62,176 nt of DNA from Armatimonadota bacterium (GTDB taxonomy: Bacteria > Armatimonadota > Hebobacteria > CAIYQO01), in contig JAKPKV010000049.1 of NCBI GenBank assembly GCA_029553475.1, forward strand, positions 1 through 62,176, given 5' to 3'. Shown here piece by piece: positions 1 through 7,572 of the stretch; positions within the stretch are counted from its first letter, which is position 1; every line of letters starts with the position of its first letter. The translations under genes were made by a program, and so were the position numbers. Below the pieces are notes generated by a model. The model was given only the letters and a program-made list of their open reading frames with translations. It ran no database searches and was not told the DNA's origin.

Positions 1-38
1 GCAGCAACTCACACAGAAATAGCGAATAGAATTTTGCG

Positions 39-737
39 AGTGTCCCCACGCACGTGGGGGTGAACCGTCCACCCTGCCTATCCTCGGCAATCTGCTCCTA
101 GTGTCCCCACGCACGTGGGGGTGAACCGGAGAGGCGCAGGAGGCGCGCCACGAGGTACACAGTGTCCCCACGCACGTGGGGGTGAACCGTATTGCGGTCC
201 TTCCCCAATGCGCCCAATACGAGTGTCCCCACGCACGTGGGGGTGAACCGGCGTCTCTGGATAGCGCGCCCAGCCATGCGGCAGTGTCCCCACGCACGTG
301 GGGGTGAACCGATGGAGATGATGACATATCATGTGAAGACAGTAGTGTCCCCACGCACGTGGGGGTGAACCGGTCATCTATACCACGCTGATATACGACC
401 TCTGAGTGTCCCCACGCACGTGGGGGTGAACCGGGGAAAGGGGTCGTCTGGCACAGTCGCGCATCAGTGTCCCCACGCACGTGGGGGTGAACCGCTAGAA
501 ATGCTTGTGCAGTACATCTGCTACAAAGTGTCCCCACGCACGTGGGGGTGAACCGGGGGCGGGGCGATAATTTGCGACAGAGTTAAAGTGTCCCCACGCA
601 CGTGGGGGTGAACCGTCGACCGGTTCATGCTGGTCATAGAGGGCATAAGTGTCCCCACGCACGTGGGGGTGAACCGTACACCGACGACGAGAAAGCTGCC
701 GTGCTGGCAGTGTCCCCACGCACGTGGGGGTGAACCG
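39..737 (+). CRISPR. Type I-E-like CRISPR array, 12 repeats
   Basis: Twelve identical 29-nt repeats start at 39, 100, 161, 222, 283, 344, 405, 466, 527, 587, 648 and 709. They are separated by 32-nt spacers, except one 31-nt spacer at 556-586. The repeat begins AGTGTCCCCAC, contains a short stem (CCCCAC/GTGGGG) and ends GTGAACCG, as in subtype I-E repeats, so the leader should lie to the left. Bases 1-38 do not look like a repeat plus spacer and may be leader. No cas gene is in the window, so the subtype rests on the repeat alone. The last repeat is undegenerate and abuts phage-derived sequence. By eye I found no spacer matching the prophage in this window. Confidence 0.97.
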
Positions 738-809
738 CGTTCCCTCGTCCTGAACCGCATTGGGGATAGCGACGCGATCCGGGCACAGTACCAACCGAAA
801 GCTGACTGA
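738..809 (+). pseudogene. 3' remnant of a phage structural gene
   Basis: Directly after the last CRISPR repeat an open frame encodes RSLVLNRIGDSDAIRAQYQ and a few more residues, then stops at 807. It is followed after 8 nt by an AAGGAG-type ribosome site and the capsid-like frame at 818. This looks like the C-terminal tail of the gene normally upstream of a phage capsid gene, with everything upstream replaced by the CRISPR array. The protein family is not recognisable from so short a piece. Confidence 0.4.
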
Positions 810-817
810 AAGGAGCC

Positions 818-1120
818 ATGACCATGCCCATGACCCTTGCGCAAGCGCAGCTCACGACGCAGGACGCTATTTAGGCGGGCGTCATTGAGCTGTTCCGCAA
901 ATCGAGCTTCCTGCTCGATACGCTGCCGTTTGACCCGGTGGTGAATCCCGCCCGCGCCGGCAGCACCCTCACCTACGGCTATCACCGCGAGTTGACCGAG
1001 TCGAGCGCGGCATTCCACGCGGTGCATATTGGCGCAGATGTACTCGGCTGGATGACCACCGCCCTGAAGCTCAGCCATCAGGACGAGCGGATCTTCCACG
1101 AGCAGGCTGTCTTCCAGTGA
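818..1120 (+). pseudogene. Phage major capsid protein N-terminal fragment with amber stop
   Basis: The frame opens at ATG 818 behind AAGGAG and would encode about 100 residues. It is cut by an in-frame TAG at 872-874 and ends at TGA 1118. The pattern of a residue triplet before AGVIELFRKSSFLLDTLPF, then TYGYHREL and an FHA-type segment, resembles the N-terminal arm of phage major capsid proteins that carry an AGVIE motif. The normal capsid length is about 280-350 residues, so at least two thirds is missing. I read it as a decayed phage remnant, not part of the 44-kb prophage. Two amber interruptions in neighbouring genes (here and at 2599) are noted in the findings. Confidence 0.6.
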
Positions 1121-1556
1121 CATTAGCAATGCAATTCACCAGACAACAACAACGGCTCTTTAATGCAAACATGAGTATGTTACCACCACATTTTTCGGCG
1201 AATTTTTGACCTACGGATTAAAAGGCCGGTGCTCTTCTATATATACCGGGCATGCACCCGTGGTCGGATTTGTAAGTCCTTTCCGGTATAAAGAGTCGTA
1301 ACTGTTCGACGATAGCACGAGCGCAACTGCGAGGTGGGGGTTGCACGAGGTCGAAGCCACCGTCACGCTTTGACGGACAGAAACAGAATAGAAGGCGTGC
1401 AGCTGTGGGTGAGCCATCTACGGATGACGAAACTCGGGACTCGTCAACGGGCTGGTCATTAATTCGGAAAGGACGGGACGATGGAACGTGCGCTTACCCC
1501 GGGAAAATTTACGATGAACGGCGCAATGCTCATGATACCACGGTCAACGAAAATGA
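1121..1556. other. Intergenic stretch without recognised gene
   Basis: This segment is lower in GC than its surroundings (for example around 1130-1260) and has only short unconvincing frames. It separates the capsid remnant from the end of the minus-strand ibrAB-like operon. I see no tRNA, clear terminator or repeat in it. Confidence 0.5.
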
Positions 1557-1793
1557 TCATCCCTGCACGCATTTTATCGTCTTATGTCCCATCGCCTTAA
1601 GCACGCGCAGACGATTGTGGCCGTGAATGATCTGGTATTTACCAGGCTCCTGCGCATATGGACGGACAATGAGCGGTTCGTACAGACCGGAAAATTCGAT
1701 ATTCCGTCGTAACTTCAACAACCCCTCCTTTGTCATATAATTACACGTTTCCGGATGCGGTACCAACACCTCAATCGCAATCTCTTTCACCAT
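1557..1793 (-). CDS. Small ParB/Srx-fold protein
   Basis: A 78-residue protein starting at ATG 1793, preceded by AAAGGGG at usable spacing; an upstream in-frame ATG at 1832 lacks a ribosome site. It carries the core of a ParB N-terminal domain: a Pro-His-Pro-Glu segment, LLKLRRNIEFSGLYEPLIV, then IIHGHNRLRVLKAMG, which matches the GxHRxxA-type box that binds nucleotide in the family. There is no room for a DNA-binding HTH or a dimerisation domain, so it is a stand-alone nucleotide-binding/nuclease-like domain. It is the last gene of the operon that contains a second, larger ParB protein (3375-4028). Its partner or substrate is unknown. Confidence 0.75.
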   Translation of the reverse strand: MVKEIAIEVLVPHPETCNYMTKEGLLKLRRNIEFSGLYEPLIVRPYAQEPGKYQIIHGHNRLRVLKAMGHKTIKCVQG

Positions 1794-1809
1794 ACCAAAT
1801 CCCCTTTCG

Positions 1810-2760
1810 TCAAAACAATACCGGTTGTGCATTATCCGGATGCGGCTTCTCCCATCGTCCAGCGATACGGCATGATCCCGTCACAATATCTGGATTTTTA
1901 CATGCGCAGATACGAACAGCTATGCCATGGCGTTCGGCAATCGAGCGTACGTTCGCATAGATCTGTTCACGTATCGTCTGCGGCAGTGCAGTCACTGTCG
2001 ATCGGTCTGCATGGATGCCTAACCGTCCGCACTGAGAGTAATGCCGTAATAGTACATCAGTATACCGTGTGCCTTGCAACTCGCGTTTCAGGATATGCAT
2101 GATTGTCGGGCGAAAAAAGAGCACGCTTGCTGCGGATTGCTTGACGCCCCGATGGGCAAGTTCAGCGAAGAGTACCTCCAAGGTTTGCTCATCATCGGTA
2201 ACTCCAGGAAGAATGGGATCCAAGCGCGCGTGCGTCTCAATGCCTGCGGCGATGAGCTGTTCGATCTGTGTTACCCTGCCCCCTGGTTGTGCAGCATGGG
2301 GCTCAAAGCACGTGGCGATGTCAGCGTCTAACGTAGTAATCCCGATTTGCGCACGTACATGTGGGGCATATCGGCGTAGCAGGTCGAAATGCTCCGGTGG
2401 AATAACACCCTTGGTGAGAAATGAAACACCAATGCCTTCCTGGAGCAAATGCTCAAGCACTTGGTAACCTAACTCGAGCACTTGTGGGACAAGCTGAAAA
2501 ATATCACATGACGGTGAAAAATATACCGCATGCGGTCGCTTCCGCTTCCGAGATAATTCCTGACGCAATTTCTCGAGAGCATTGGTATGCAGCATAACCT
2601 ATCCGTCACCCGGATAGGTTGAATATCCTCGCGCGTAGCAATACAGACACGCGTGCGCGCACCCGAGCGTAAGGTTAATCGTCGCGACATCGGTCAAACA
2701 GGCAAGGCTCGATGGCGCCAGCACTGCAGATTTTCGTTGTGTTGGGATGACAGTTACCAT
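1810..2760 (-). CDS. SPL-family radical SAM protein split by in-frame TAG
   Basis: Reading from ATG 2760 (overlapping the stop of the upstream gene as ATGGTAA), codons 1-53 contain the radical SAM cluster motif CAHACLYC (C-x3-C-x2-C) followed by YARGYSTYPGDG. TAG then occurs at 2601-2599, and after one codon ATG 2595 continues the same frame for 261 residues. The downstream part holds FSPSCDIFQ, TKG, GITTLD, LDPILPGVTDDEQ and C-terminal cysteines in CKNPDIVTGSC, as in the spore-photoproduct-lyase-like (Rv2578c-type) radical SAM family. Readthrough would give 316 residues, a normal family length. The order of motifs across the stop is uninterrupted, so the split is recent, tolerated or recoded. 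The substrate is unknown; SPL enzymes repair DNA, but many relatives are uncharacterised. Confidence 0.75.
2596..2620 (-). promoter_or_regulatory. Perfect hairpin covering the TAG and re-start of the radical SAM gene
   Basis: AACCTATCCG (2596-2605) and CGGATAGGTT (2611-2620) are exact inverted repeats around a 5-nt loop. On the coding strand the 3' arm contains both the in-frame TAG and a GGATAGG that could act as a weak ribosome site for ATG 2595. It may therefore be a translational coupling hairpin for stop-restart, or a recoding element. Function is inferred. Confidence 0.5.
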
Positions 2761-3368
2761 ACGCGCTCACCTTTCAACGTCGCCAGTGCAGGATCATCCT
2801 GGTGGAGGACTAAATAACAGTAGTCGCTCTTTAGGCCAAGCCCCTTTCCTACATTGAGGACCGCAATATGGGATAACTCCTGTTGTTCACAATGCAGCCG
2901 TATATCCTGCGGCCGTAAATCCATATCCTGAATGGCAAGCAGTGAGCGCTCATCGAGCATCCGTGCAACGATACTATGACCATCAGCTGTCAGGAGGCAC
3001 TGCTGGTTGAATGTCCGTACTGGCAAGAACACATTCTCTCCTGAATCGGCGTGACGCTGCACATGGGACCGCATTGGTGGCAATGTATCTTTGAGTATTT
3101 GGCAAATACGTGCTGTCAGCAAGCCACTGTCCGCGCCAAGATCGATAATCTCAATCGCGTGTTCATTAGCGCCAGGCACTGTCTGTGTCAGGTACGGTAG
3201 TATCATCCGTTGGGCTATGAGCTTTGCGCGTGATTCCACCCGTGGGTCTGATGATTGCCAGAGCTGTTGCTCAAAGGTATTCAGGGTTTTAAAACTTGCC
3301 GGGCGCAGTTGCTGATCAGCGCACACATACAGTAATAAGGAGCCGTCAGCATCTGCCCCATTATCCAA
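2754..3368 (-). CDS. Methyltransferase-like protein
   Basis: A 204-residue protein. The only in-frame start with a ribosome site is TTG 3368, preceded by AGGAG that overlaps the stop codon of the upstream gene. Residues about 70-90 read IEIIDLGADSGLLTARIC, which looks like motif I of Rossmann-fold SAM-dependent methyltransferases; the later motifs are weak and the protein is shorter than most of the class. Its stop overlaps the start of the radical SAM gene by several bases, so the two are translationally coupled. It could instead be a SAM-binding accessory subunit. Substrate not recognisable. Confidence 0.5.
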   Translation of the reverse strand: MDNGADADGSLLLYVCADQQLRPASFKTLNTFEQQLWQSSDPRVESRAKLIAQRMILPYLTQTVPGANEHAIEIIDLGADSGLLTARICQILKDTLPPMRSHVQRHADSGENVFLPVRTFNQQCLLTADGHSIVARMLDERSLLAIQDMDLRPQDIRLHCEQQELSHIAVLNVGKGLGLKSDYCYLVLHQDDPALATLKGERVW

Positions 3369-3374
3369 GAGCGT

Positions 3375-4028
3375 TCACTCCTGCCGCGTGCCTTCCCAGG
3401 CGTCGGAGAATTCGCGATCCGCGAAGAGTTCGGCGAGTCCAGTGATTTGCTTGAGTCGCAAGACCTCGTCGGCGTCCATCCCGAGCTCGCGGGCAATTTT
3501 CTCGTCGCTCCACCGGCGGCGGGCGAGTTCCTGCACGATCTCGCTCATGGCCGCGACCTGGTGTTTGCCGCGCGCCCGATTGTGGCGGATCGTGGCGGCG
3601 ATCCGATCCCCGCGGTCCGTCCGATCCTGATTGATGATGGTGATCGGGACGTATCCGTGCAGGCGCCGGCGCACGGCGGGGTGCTGCGCGCCGACGCGAT
3701 GGCGGTGAAACCCGTCAACGACGACATAGGTCTCGTCTTCCACGTAGCTGACGATAGGCTGCGTGTAGCCATCCTGTGTGATGGAATGCTCCAACAGCCG
3801 CATTTCCGGCGGTGCGACCGTGTTGGGATTATAGTCATTGGCGACGACGGATTCCGTTTTGACCCACAGCACGCAATCCACGGGGTCGTCGGCGAAGGGG
3901 CTGTGTGCATGCAGCACGGTCCGGAGGGCATTCAGCAGCTCCACGCGCTCGTCCAACGGGAGCTTGTACAGTTGCGCGCACAGCATGCGCAATACGGCGA
4001 CGACCCGTAGGCTCAGCGGGGTCAGCAT
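3375..4028 (-). CDS. IbrB-like ParB-domain protein
   Basis: A 217-residue protein from ATG 4028, chosen because AAGGTGGTG precedes it and it overlaps the GNAT stop (ATGCTGA); the frame stays open upstream without a ribosome site. The N-terminal third is helical. A ParB/Srx domain follows, with LLEHSITQDGYTQPIVSYV and VVVDGFHRHRVG, then ATIRHNRARGKHQ. The C-terminal part has RRWSDEKIARELGMDADEVLRL, a likely helix-turn-helix. This arrangement matches IbrB, the partner of IbrA, known from E. coli as a pair needed for expression of immunoglobulin-binding Eib proteins. What the pair does chemically is not established. Confidence 0.8.
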   Translation of the reverse strand: MLTPLSLRVVAVLRMLCAQLYKLPLDERVELLNALRTVLHAHSPFADDPVDCVLWVKTESVVANDYNPNTVAPPEMRLLEHSITQDGYTQPIVSYVEDETYVVVDGFHRHRVGAQHPAVRRRLHGYVPITIINQDRTDRGDRIAATIRHNRARGKHQVAAMSEIVQELARRRWSDEKIARELGMDADEVLRLKQITGLAELFADREFSDAWEGTRQE

Positions 4029-4429
4029 GATTTCACCACCTTGACATAATTGACCAGTTCCTGGCGAATCGTGAACCCGATGTTGAGGAAGAGCGCAACG
4101 CTCGCTTTGCGGACGACGGCCGTCATCGTGGTGCATTCCGCCGCCATCGCCTCACGACAGCACCGCTCCAGTAGATGTGTCCCAATGCTGGAGCGGCGAT
4201 AGCGCGGCAGCACATAGAGCGAGACGATGTGTGCGGTCGAGATTTTGACGCGCAATCCGACAAATCCGAGCACGCCCTGCTCGCAGTGGGCGATGCACCA
4301 GATTTTCTGCGCCTCATCATAAGGAGGCGCGCCGATGGCCCTGATGACGGCACGCCGAGCGAGGAAGGGGCCGAGGAGGGGGTAAAATCTCCGGTCGCGA
4401 TTCGTCATCGTCAGGATAGAATATTCCAT
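4022..4429 (-). CDS. GNAT-family acetyltransferase
   Basis: A 135-residue protein with the GNAT core: a strand ending in IVSLYVLPRYRRSSIGTHLL, where the R-R-x-x-I-G-T-H loop is the acetyl-CoA pyrophosphate-binding motif A, and a C-terminal segment ALFLNIGFTIRQELVNYVK typical of motif B. The start overlaps the 3' end of the ibrA-like gene by 19 nt and the stop overlaps the next start, so it is embedded in the operon. The substrate is unknown. GNAT-fold enzymes such as phage Mu Mom modify DNA bases, but nothing in this sequence shows that activity. Confidence 0.8.
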   Translation of the reverse strand: MEYSILTMTNRDRRFYPLLGPFLARRAVIRAIGAPPYDEAQKIWCIAHCEQGVLGFVGLRVKISTAHIVSLYVLPRYRRSSIGTHLLERCCREAMAAECTTMTAVVRKASVALFLNIGFTIRQELVNYVKVVKSC

Positions 4430-5631
4430 TGCCGCCTCCGTTCTTTCATCAGGGTCCGGTATCGCTGATAGGCGGTGCTTTTCGTTGGCGAGAATGACAA
4501 CCCCTTACACCAGTAGTCATTGCTGAGGAGCACTTTGCAGATCCGCCGCCAGGAGGGGAGCCGGGCTTTCCCGGCGCCGGCGGACTCGAGCTTCGGCTCC
4601 GCCGCATCGGGGATCACCGGGTAGCCATGGGCCGCCCACCAGTGCAAAAAGACGGCGATTTTATTGGCATAGTGTTCTCGCGTGGGCGGCGGCAGGCTGT
4701 CGAGCAACAGATGGGCAAAGGACTCCCAGGTATGTCCTGGCGGTTTGGTGATGCGGCGATGGCCCATAATATTGCCGGACTCCCGTCCATACCGCGCGCC
4801 TCCGTTCGCCCCCTGCACGCGTGCCACGATTTTCGCCCAGGTGTCCGGTTCAATCGCGTGGAAGAGCCAGAGGCCGCGGCGTTGGTCATCGCCATAGGGC
4901 TGACAGATGCGCATATGGCGCAGGGGGACGCCGGCCTGATACATCCGATCATAGAGGGGATTGTACGGCAATCCCGTGCGGGCGTGAAAGGTCCAAATAT
5001 CCTCGGTTTTCCAATCATAGAGCGGATAGACGTTGTAGACCTCGTCCGTGATCCAGGTGGTGTACGGCACGTGGTCATAGCACACTTTGTTCCGGCGGGC
5101 GACGGCGCGGTAGCGATTCAGCGATTCATCCGCGCGGATGCCCACAAAGCAGCCGGTCACCTGCCGCTGCCCATACCACTGTCCGAATTGCGGCACAAAC
5201 TCTTCAAATTCCATGCCGGAGCGAAAAAATGGGAAGAAGGCCGGATCGGTGATGGCGCGTTCTGGCGGCTGGCGCACCCAAGCGTTCCGCTCGTCCGGAT
5301 CCCAACAGCGCCAATGCGGTGCAAATACCGACACCGCGTTCCTGAGCTGAATCGGCAGGCAGACCCAATAGCGCTCGATCTGCTCGCGGTAGCGCGCGTA
5401 CATCGCACTGACATGGTCGATCGTCAGGGCATATTGGCCTTCGAGGTCGAGGAACAGCACGCCGACCGTGCGCCCGCGTTTGGCCGCTTCCGTCATCACC
5501 ATGTGCAGCATGACGGTCGAGTCCTTCCCACCGGAGAACGAGACGTAGAGCCGGGCACAGTGGTCAAAGGCCCACGCGATGCGCTGTGTCGCGGCGGTAT
5601 AGACATCGATCCCCAGCGGTCGTTTCATCAT
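4411..5631 (-). CDS. IbrA-like PAPS-reductase-fold protein (DUF3440)
   Basis: A 406-residue protein with a PP-loop nucleotide-alpha-hydrolase motif SFSGGKDSTVML at residues 31-42, VLFLDLEGQY (the strand that follows in PAPS reductases), then GCFVGIRADESLNRYRAV and VYPLYDWKTEDIWTFHAR, all diagnostic of the DUF3440/IbrA branch. The C-terminal third includes GHTWESFAHLLLDSLPPPT and a helical tail. It is the first gene of the operon. Relatives are usually paired with an IbrB-like ParB protein, as here. The fold activates a substrate with ATP or handles adenylyl-sulfate; the actual reaction in IbrA proteins is not known. The start is ATG 5631 or the ATG directly after it. Confidence 0.88.
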   Translation of the reverse strand: MMKRPLGIDVYTAATQRIAWAFDHCARLYVSFSGGKDSTVMLHMVMTEAAKRGRTVGVLFLDLEGQYALTIDHVSAMYARYREQIERYWVCLPIQLRNAVSVFAPHWRCWDPDERNAWVRQPPERAITDPAFFPFFRSGMEFEEFVPQFGQWYGQRQVTGCFVGIRADESLNRYRAVARRNKVCYDHVPYTTWITDEVYNVYPLYDWKTEDIWTFHARTGLPYNPLYDRMYQAGVPLRHMRICQPYGDDQRRGLWLFHAIEPDTWAKIVARVQGANGGARYGRESGNIMGHRRITKPPGHTWESFAHLLLDSLPPPTREHYANKIAVFLHWWAAHGYPVIPDAAEPKLESAGAGKARLPSWRRICKVLLSNDYWCKGLSFSPTKSTAYQRYRTLMKERRRQWNILS

Positions 5632-5642
5632 GGCGCAACCTC

Positions 5643-5807
5643 AGAAACTGTCCGAGCAGTCTCGGCGCGTGCCTGCTGGTGGCTTCCGGCCTGGCTCGGC
5701 GTTGGCCGTCCTCACCCTATCTCTCTCGATCGCGCCTCGGACGTCCGCCGTGATCCAAGCCGGCACCCCCTCAGCAGCCCTACACCGAGACTGTTCGGAC
5801 AGTTTCT
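5643..5807. repeat. MITE-like inverted-repeat element upstream of ibrA-like gene
   Basis: A 23-bp terminal inverted repeat (5643-5665 and 5785-5807) with one mismatch begins AGAAACTGTCCGAG. A third, 13/14-matching copy in the inverted orientation lies at 6066-6079, so a larger nested unit of 5643-6079 is possible. No transposase frame is recognisable inside. The element ends about 12 nt before the ibrA-like start codon, so it can also act as a large leader hairpin for the operon. Confidence 0.65.
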
Positions 5808-6079
5808 CAGTGTAGCGATCCGGCGGCGCCCGCCCGTGTTGGGCACGCAGCCATACCTCGCAGCCTACTGCCGTGCGAAAGGAGGAGTGCCGGTCGCGGA
5901 GCCGCTGGCTTTGCGACATAGGGGGGAGTCTCTGTACGGACAACTCTGGTACACAGACAGGGCGTATATTTCGCGGTCCTGCGGAGCGAGCTGCAATCCG
6001 CAGGGGCCCCACACTGGCCCAGCCAGGAGGTGGAGTCGTGAGATTGCGCAAGGTGGTTCGCTCATCTCGGACAGTCTCT

Positions 6080-6756
6080 TGCCGCTCATGGCCAGCCTGC
6101 TAACGAGGCACTCCATTCCTTAACTATATCTAAGTATAACATGGCAGCGGTATGTTGCAAAGGGGCCTTTGCATCGTGTCGCTATCCATCGGCTTGGTAA
6201 GTACCACAGCGTGTGTTCACGCGATGGGGCATGAGAACCGCTTTGTCAACAGAGCTACGAGCCAAGTGTTACCGCAAACTGCCCAATGTATTCCGGGAGG
6301 CTCTCCTGGCGAAGCGTTGAATTTTGGGTAACGCAGCATGAGCATGCCACATGGTCATGCCGATAACAGCGTGTCTTACTGCAGCCATTTGAACAGCTGA
6401 GAAATTGCCCAGTCCGCACTCACCGCTGTCCGTCATCATGGCGGCACCATCCGGTTTCTGCAGCGCACGCCGTTCCTCCCTTGGGCGACGCCGTACGTTC
6501 CGCTCCCTACTGCGGTCACACGCTGAGCATGCTTCACGCTTGGCAGGCTCACAGGTCTGCGCCATGGTCTCGCGGGCCTGAAGGCTGCCTGGGCTCAAGT
6601 TCTCCCGACCACGGCATTCGGAGAAAAAGTGCCGCCTGAGAGAAGAGTTGCGCGGGAAATGGGGGAAGCGAGGTCCACGGATGCACAGCCTCCCCGGCGA
6701 TTTCACGCGTGAAAAAGCGGGAAATCCCACCGGGGAGAGACTGTTCATTTTGGAAA
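6080..6756. other. Non-coding stretch left of the prophage
   Basis: No convincing gene. An AT-rich patch at 6121-6141 (reading TAACTATATCTAAGTATAAC on the plus strand) is the best place for the minus-strand promoter of the ibrAB-like operon. Before prophage insertion this stretch would have been the downstream flank of the tRNA-Gln gene. Confidence 0.4.
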
Positions 6757-6779
6757 TGGCTGCCGGACTAGGATTCGAA
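6757..6779. mobile_element. Left attachment site
   Basis: A 23-bp exact copy of 51156-51178, beginning TGGCTGCCGGACTAGGATTC, i.e. the encoded CCA, discriminator, acceptor and T-arm of the tRNA-Gln on the minus strand. Homology stops at 6780, where the right copy continues into the rest of the tRNA. Confidence 0.93.
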
Positions 6780-6986
6780 AACTGAGGAAATGCCGAAAAC
6801 ACCCGATAAATAGCACTATAACGTTCGCTAGTTGAACTTACCAAAAGAACGGCTGTTGCCGCGTGCTGCCAGACATCTACAAGCGCTGTTACCTAAACCG
6901 TTATCTGTTTTCCCATCCAGCTCATCTCCACGGATACCGTCACAGCCCCATACCGTTACTTTCGCCTCGCGTATTCGTTGAAAATA

Positions 6987-7005
6987 ATTATACGATATAG
7001 CATAA
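6987..7005. promoter_or_regulatory. Operator copy 1
   Basis: ATTATACGATATAGCATAA is an 18/19 match to the copy at 7042-7060. It lies in the AT-rich left end of the prophage, upstream of the gene at 7111. Confidence 0.6.
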
Positions 7006-7032
7006 ATAATGCTCAAGTTGCCCCATTAGCCC

Positions 7033-7061
7033 TTGCATTATATTATACGATATAGTATAAT
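7033..7061 (+). promoter_or_regulatory. Sigma-70-type promoter with overlapping operator
   Basis: TTGCAT (7033-7038), a 17-bp spacer, and a perfect TATAAT (7056-7061). The palindrome ATTATAC-GATATA-GTATAAT (7042-7061) covers the spacer and the -10 box, so a repressor bound there would block transcription. It drives the gene at 7111 and perhaps 7573. Confidence 0.75.
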
Positions 7062-7110
7062 ATTGCTGTCAACGGGGGACAACAAACCCCCTAAACGGAA
7101 AGGGCAGACA

Positions 7111-7464
7111 ATGCGAACTCTCTCTCACCTCTACAGCCTGGAACACTGTATCCGGCTGTACGTACCCGGCACGGTGAACGTCAATGAAGACGCCGCCGCG
7201 CTGCAGGAGGCGACTGTCCTCCGGGTACTCGACAGTTTCTCCACCTGGTTCGGCGGCGCCACCGCCTACAATGCGAAAGGCGCCTACAAAAGCGCAGTTG
7301 CCGGCCTCGTGATGGAGCCGATCGTGATCGTAGAAAGCTACGCGACCAGCGCAGCGGTCAATGTGAACATGGAGCATGTGATCGCGCTCTGCGAATCCAT
7401 CAAGGACGAAATGAGCCAGGAGGCGGTTGCCCTGGAATATGACAACCGCCTCTACTTCGTGTAG
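7111..7464 (+). CDS. Small conserved protein, paralogue of the next gene
   Basis: 117 residues from ATG 7111 behind AAAGGGCAG. Recognisable features are IRLYVPGT near the N-terminus, WFGGATAYNAKGAY in the middle, PIVIVESYAT, and ALEYDNRLYFV at the end: the layout of small alpha/beta proteins of unknown function found in phages and bacteria. The same layout recurs in the N-terminal half of the protein at 7573, which adds a DNA-binding domain. It is the first gene behind the strong left-end promoter and is transcribed against the lytic genes, so it is probably expressed in the lysogen. Confidence 0.8.
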   Translation: MRTLSHLYSLEHCIRLYVPGTVNVNEDAAALQEATVLRVLDSFSTWFGGATAYNAKGAYKSAVAGLVMEPIVIVESYATSAAVNVNMEHVIALCESIKDEMSQEAVALEYDNRLYFV

Positions 7465-7472
7465 CGGGCACC

Positions 7473-7502
7473 TGCCCTCCCCCGGTGACGCGGGGGAGGG
7501 CA
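7473..7502 (+). terminator. Strong hairpin between 7111 and 7573 genes
   Basis: TGCCCTCCCCC and its near-complement CGGGGGAGGGCA surround a short loop, directly after the stop of the 7111 gene. There is no long T-run, so partial termination or an mRNA-stabilising hairpin are both possible. Confidence 0.6.
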
Positions 7503-7572
7503 CCCACCGCGTAAGTATAGCATATCGCGAGAGAGAGCGCGCAACATATCTGATAAACGAGAGGAGAGGATA

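Noticed and set aside
78-1129. Several minus-strand open frames with repeated FTPTCVGT and VHPHVRGDT peptides
   Set aside because: They are translations of CRISPR repeats, not proteins.
1484-1604. A 39-codon plus-strand frame beginning MERALTPGKFTMN
   Set aside because: It overlaps the end of the small ParB gene, has no ribosome site, and matches no family I know.
4627-6123. A 498-codon plus-strand open frame
   Set aside because: It is the antisense shadow of the ibrA-like gene and crosses the inverted-repeat element; His/Arg/Pro-rich with no domain.
6269-6844. A 191-codon minus-strand open frame across the left attachment site
   Set aside because: It spans the recombination point, has no ribosome site or recognisable domain, and its composition is Ser/Arg-rich like random GC-rich sequence.
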